Positions 6,806 to 9,266 of a stretch of DNA of 9,266 nucleotides are shown piece after piece; the first letter of the stretch is position 1; every line of letters begins with the position of its first letter. The notes under the pieces are model-generated. The model had not been told where the DNA came from. It saw only the letters and a program-made list of their open reading frames with translations, and ran no database searches. The DNA is from an uncultured Mycoplasmatota bacterium (GTDB lineage: Bacteria > Bacillota_I > Bacilli_A > RF39 > UBA660), in NCBI GenBank assembly GCA_900550255.1, contig URQZ01000020.1:1-9266 (forward strand), in the 5' to 3' direction. Both the position numbers and the translations under genes were made by a program.

Positions 6806-7249
6806 ATGAGAGAACAAATATTAAATGATATGAAACAAGCAATGAAAAATCAAGATAAAGAAACTTTAGCTGTAATTAGAATGGTTAAAGGTGCTATGCA
6901 AATGGAAGAATTAAACTTAAAAAGGGAACTAAATGATGATGAAGTAATAGCAATTATTGCAAAACAAATAAAAACAAGAAAAGAATCAATCGCTGAGTTT
7001 GAAAAAGCAAATCGTGAAGATTTAATTACAAAAACACAAAGTGAAATTGAAATATTAAATAAGTACATGCCAGAACAATTATCTGAAGAAGAAATTAATA
7101 AGGAAATTGAAAATGTTTTTGATGAAATAAAACCTACAAGTATGAAAGATATGGGAAAAATAATGGCAGGTCTAAATTCTAAATTAAAAGGACGAGCTGA
7201 TATGTCAGAAGTTAGTAAAAAAATAAAAGAAAAATTAAACAATATTTAA
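6806..7249 (+). CDS. yqeY: YqeY family protein (GatB/YqeY domain)
   Basis: 147 residues starting at the ATG at 6806, with AGAAAGGA (6791-6798) upstream. An in-frame upstream start at 6695 lies inside rpsU and lacks family similarity, so I reject it. Family landmarks are IRMVKGAM (24-31), YMPEQLSEEE (87-96), DMGKIM (115-120) and KGRAD (128-132). The domain is all-helical and related to the tail domain of the GatB subunit of the tRNA-dependent amidotransferase, so a tRNA-related role is suspected, but the stand-alone protein's function is not settled. It shares the rpsU operon, a widely conserved pairing. No clear terminator follows, so some transcripts may run into the RNA gene downstream. Confidence 0.93.
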   Translation: MREQILNDMKQAMKNQDKETLAVIRMVKGAMQMEELNLKRELNDDEVIAIIAKQIKTRKESIAEFEKANREDLITKTQSEIEILNKYMPEQLSEEEINKEIENVFDEIKPTSMKDMGKIMAGLNSKLKGRADMSEVSKKIKEKLNNI

Positions 7250-7269
7250 TTTATATAACATACATTGTA

Positions 7270-7299
7270 TTGATGGCACATTATTCTAGTCAATATAAT
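7270..7299 (+). promoter_or_regulatory. Predicted promoter of the OLE RNA-oapA unit
   Basis: TTGATG (7270-7275) and a perfect TATAAT (7294-7299) are 18 bases apart. Start expected near 7306, just before the structured RNA. Both hexamers lie in an imperfect inverted repeat, 7265-7273 with 7290-7298 (nine pairs, one G-U). Confidence 0.65.
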
Positions 7300-7305
7300 T
7301 TATTA

Positions 7306-7850
7306 TGAAGATGGGGCTAAAAATCCATTAAATAGCACACCTGTGAAGCTTTTGGTGCTTGCTTCTTACGCCCAGTTTGGGGTGGGTGCTGAAAGATAGA
7401 ATCTTGGGCGACCGTAATGGCATACGATCATCGACCCAATTTTCGTGGAGACCCTTGATTGTTATAAGCCTACACGTACCATACTGATGGACTTATGACG
7501 ACTTGGGATTAAACCTACTATGTGGGGAAACTTACGAGTAGAGTAGCTAGTCTTGAGTGAAATTATTGGGATGGTTGACAGATATATATGAATTGGCCAA
7601 ATCGTATATATTATTGCACCTGAAATTATTTTTGCAAAAGAGAATTAATAATAAATTATTTGGTGGGGAAATCTCCTAGAGTGAAGTTGGTATGGGATTG
7701 CAGTGCGTACTAAGTGGCAATCAAGTCATATATTTGGTAACAATATATTCGTTTCTTTAAAGGGGAACCGCTATACTGGTAACGGTAAGTAGATTCGAGG
7801 GAAATCCTACTTGACCTCAAGACGTAAAGTTAACCATACTAACCGCCATT
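7306..7850 (+). ncRNA. ole: Candidate OLE (ornate large extremophilic) RNA
   Basis: A ~540-base stretch without a gene, visibly richer in G and C than its surroundings, with dense nested helices: 7334-7341 with 7384-7390 (one bulge); TTGGGCGA 7404-7411 with 7431-7439 (A7434 bulged), enclosing CGTA/TACG 7413-7426; 7581-7591 with 7602-7612; GATTGC 7696-7701 with GCAATC 7717-7722; 7728-7734 with 7742-7748 (TGGTAAC loop); 7787-7795 with 7803-7812. Three GGGGAA segments (7524, 7665, 7762) lie in predicted junctions. Size, structure density and above all an OapA-type membrane protein gene directly downstream point to OLE RNA, a ~600 nt RNA that assembles with OapA at the membrane and is tied to alcohol, cold and Mg2+ tolerance in Bacillus halodurans. 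Hallmarks of RNase P RNA, tmRNA or SRP RNA are absent. Ends are approximate. I could not check the consensus itself. Confidence 0.8.
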
Positions 7851-7870
7851 ATTTTTATATAAGGAGAAGT

Positions 7871-8467
7871 ATGAAAAAAGAAAAACTTGATGAACAAAAA
7901 AGTTTAAAAACACAATTAAAAAGGAAAAAAAAGAAAGAATTAGTAAATTATAATTGGATTATTAAAATAACATTACTCACTTTCTTTATATCATTAACTT
8001 TTTCCTCAATATCAGAATTTGTAATTCCTAATGTAAATTTAATTATAGGAATTATATTAGTTATTATTTTCATTTTTTTAGGAATTATTTTTGATATGAT
8101 AGGAGTATCTGTTACAAGTGCGGATGAAAAACCTTTTCATTCTATGAATTCTAGACGAGTAAAAGGAGCAGATGTAGCTGTTCTATTTAAAAAAAATGCT
8201 GATAAGGTATCAAGCTTTTGTAATGATGTTGTTGGAGATATATGTGGAATTGTTTCAGGTTCAACTGGATCTATAATTGCTTTAAATATAGCTTCCAAAT
8301 TAGAAATAGATAAATTTATAGTAACACTTTTAATTACAGCTTTAATAGCGTCATTAACGATCGGTGGTAAGGCTTTAGGAAAGAGTTTTGCTATTAATAA
8401 AAGTAATGTGATTTTATATAAATTTTCAAAATTTGTATCTTGTTTTTATAAGATAAGGAAAAAATAA
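7871..8467 (+). CDS. oapA: OLE-associated membrane protein OapA
   Basis: 198 residues from the ATG at 7871 (Shine-Dalgarno AAGGAG, 7861-7866). A TTG at 7811 in the same frame lies inside the structured RNA and is not used. The N-terminus is very basic (11 Lys/Arg in residues 1-22), suited to touching RNA. Four hydrophobic segments at about 29-50, 54-77, 119-141 and 148-167 suggest both ends are cytoplasmic. Between helices 2 and 3 lie DMIGVSVTSADEKPFHSMNS (75-94) and FCNDVVGDICGIVSG (116-130), which I recognise as OapA hallmarks. The first resembles the DUF21 membrane domain of CorB/CNNM Mg2+ transport proteins. OapA binds OLE RNA and localises it to the membrane. The gene follows its RNA by about 20 bases, as in Bacillus, and the two are probably cotranscribed up to the terminator at 8472. 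Confidence 0.88.
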   Translation: MKKEKLDEQKSLKTQLKRKKKKELVNYNWIIKITLLTFFISLTFSSISEFVIPNVNLIIGIILVIIFIFLGIIFDMIGVSVTSADEKPFHSMNSRRVKGADVAVLFKKNADKVSSFCNDVVGDICGIVSGSTGSIIALNIASKLEIDKFIVTLLITALIASLTIGGKALGKSFAINKSNVILYKFSKFVSCFYKIRKK

Positions 8468-8471
8468 TTTT

Positions 8472-8506
8472 AAATTTTTCAAAAATTGGTTTGAAAAATT
8501 TTTTTT
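8472..8506 (+). terminator. Terminator after oapA
   Basis: A perfect 12 bp stem AAATTTTTCAAA (8472-8483) with TTTGAAAAATTT (8490-8501), AATTGG loop, T run to 8506. It ends the OLE RNA-oapA transcript four bases after the oapA stop. Confidence 0.85.
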
Positions 8507-8507
8507 A

Positions 8508-8516
8508 TGATATAAT
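8508..8516 (+). promoter_or_regulatory. Extended -10 promoter for the downstream membrane protein gene
   Basis: TGA followed by TATAAT (8511-8516). No good -35 is seen: TTGAAA at 8491 is too close (14 bases) and TTGGTT at 8486 too far (19). Any -35 lies in the terminator stem. Start expected near 8523, directly before AGGAGTGAT (8525-8533). Confidence 0.6.
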
Positions 8517-8536
8517 TTAAGTATAGGAGTGATTTT

Positions 8537-9114
8537 ATGGATAATCAAGAAAAAATTAGTAATATTACTAAACAATCTGAAAGGACAAAAGACAGCAAAA
8601 AAATAATAGTTCCAATCGTAGTTATTTTAATTTTTCTAGTAGCTTTGTTTGCTATTTACAATTTTGTTTTTTGTAATTCAAAGAGCATCTTTTTAAGAGC
8701 TATAAATAGTGAATATCAAAAACTAGATGATAAGTTAAATAAAATAACTAATAGTGATCTTAATACAATGGCAAAAAATAAAGCTATAAAAGCAAATTAT
8801 ACCTTTGATATTGATATAAATGCTGATAATATTGTAGCAGGAACAAATTATGAAGGCCTAATTGATGAAATTAATAAATTGAATTTTGAAATGAATACAG
8901 GAGTAGATAATAAGAATAAAAAATTTAGTTATAACATAAAAGCAAATTATGAACAAGATAATTTAATCAATGTTTTTACTTATGGTCAAAAAGAAAAAAT
9001 TTATATTGAGTTAAAGGACTTATTTGATAAATATATTGAAGTACCTGTTAAGGAATATGATACTATATTTGAAAGTAGTGAAAATTTAGAGGATTCTAAA
9101 TATATAGTAAAAAC
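8537..9114 (+). CDS. Membrane-anchored extracytoplasmic protein of unknown function (3' truncated at a junction)
   Basis: The ATG at 8537 is preceded by AGGAGTGAT. A short Lys-rich cytoplasmic tail, one transmembrane helix at about 23-46 and then a mostly polar domain outside the cell, rich in Asn, Asp, Lys and Ile, can be read. Its alternation of hydrophobic and polar residues (FDIDINADNI, FSYNIKANY, KIYIELKDLF) suggests beta strands like those of lipoprotein-type or DUF6583-like domains. That family guess is weak. The frame stays open to 9235, but from about residue 193 (9113) base composition changes sharply and the encoded residues belong to antisense phage sequence. The real protein is therefore cut at about 192 residues here and its true C-terminus is missing. 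It has its own promoter and is probably not functionally tied to oapA. Confidence 0.75.
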
Positions 9115-9118
9115 ACGG
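9110..9118. other. Composition break / sequence junction
   Basis: To the left, sequence is AT-rich and codes on the plus strand; to the right it is GC-rich and codes on the minus strand for a KilAC domain. The conserved minus-strand reading ends with the Arg codon at 9117-9115 and then runs into unrelated residues, so the breakpoint is within a few bases of 9114. No inverted repeat, att-like repeat or transposase is visible, favouring an assembly chimera over integration. Confidence 0.75.
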
Positions 9119-9266
9119 AATAGGAAGCCTTCCGTGAGCAGGAACTTGACGAACTTACGCTCCGGGATTTTCAGTTCCTTTGCCGTGGTGCGGATGTTGG
9201 TGCAGTCATCGGGATTGACGAAGGCGTCAAAGTAATCGGCTTTCGGTCTTGCGATGCCCAGCTCCG
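9115..9266 (-). CDS. Phage antirepressor fragment, KilAC domain (truncated at both ends)
   Basis: Read on the minus strand from 9264 down to 9115, 50 codons encode ADYFDAFVNPDDCTNIRTTA (residues 9-28) then KELKIPERKFVKFLLTEGFL (29-48) and end FR. This matches the C-terminal KilAC domain of phage Ant-type antirepressors, where a Tyr-Phe-Asp start, a Thr-Asn-x-Arg-x-Thr-Ala-Lys-Glu helix-turn-helix and a GFLFR/GYLYR end are usual. Such proteins relieve repression of prophage lytic genes. The 5' part lies beyond the window and the 3' end is replaced by unrelated AT-rich sequence at the junction. GC content and codon choice (CTG, GTC, ATC, CGC) are unlike the rest of the window, pointing to a different genome, perhaps a higher-GC gut Clostridia prophage. 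Confidence 0.8.

Noticed and set aside
7306..7850. RNase P RNA, tmRNA, SRP RNA, 6S RNA or a group I/II intron as identity of the structured RNA
   Set aside because: No GAGGAAAGUC-type RNase P core, no tmRNA tag reading frame or tRNA-like ends, no SRP Alu/GNAR motif recognised, too long for 6S, and no intron-encoded protein or interrupted exon.
7811..7870. Earlier TTG start giving oapA 20 extra residues
   Set aside because: It lies in a predicted RNA helix and has no Shine-Dalgarno; the ATG at 7871 has AAGGAG at proper spacing.
9115..9235. C-terminal 40 residues of the open frame from 8537
   Set aside because: They are antisense readings of the KilAC fragment beyond the junction, not part of the protein.

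Overview
The window is strongly AT-rich and uses the standard genetic code: TGA ends the ABC transporter gene and TGG encodes Trp. Shine-Dalgarno sites are of the AGGAGGTGAT type, promoters are of the sigma-A type with a marked TGn extended -10, and the genes recognised (miaB, mutL, a C39-peptidase ABC transporter, rpsU-yqeY) fit a low-GC Bacillota, probably a host-associated Bacilli/Mollicutes-like lineage. That placement is an inference. The last ~150 bases are different: GC-rich, on the other strand, and from a phage-type gene, so the 3' end looks like an assembly chimera or a mobile-element edge.

Layout: (1) 1-440, the 3' end of a secreted/pilin-like surface protein gene with its terminator. 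(2) 480-3788, miaB (tRNA methylthiotransferase) and mutL (mismatch repair), each with its own predicted promoter. No mutS lies between them. (3) 3847-6493, a bacteriocin export cassette: a peptidase-containing ABC transporter, a 17-residue cationic peptide, two double-glycine-leader peptides with GxxxG motifs, and a 54-residue membrane protein whose C-terminus shares a spaced motif with the second peptide. All four small genes are very short. (4) 6513-7249, rpsU (bS21) and yqeY from a strong promoter. (5) 7270-8506, a ~540 nt gene-free, highly structured stretch followed directly by a 198-residue four-helix membrane protein. I read these as an OLE (ornate large extremophilic) RNA and its membrane partner OapA. 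(6) 8511-9114, a membrane-anchored protein of unknown function, cut at a junction. (7) 9115-9266, a minus-strand fragment of a phage antirepressor KilAC domain.

How the parts work together: the transporter would cleave the GG leaders and export the two peptides as a class IIb (two-peptide) bacteriocin, with the 54-residue protein as the best immunity candidate. OLE RNA and OapA form a membrane ribonucleoprotein linked in bacilli to stress and Mg2+ homeostasis. Here the OLE locus directly follows rpsU, whose product bS21 has, as I recall, been reported to associate with OLE RNP. The points most worth a second look are the OLE/OapA/rpsU neighbourhood in this type of genome, the small-peptide cassette with its shared C-terminal signature, and the chimeric right end.
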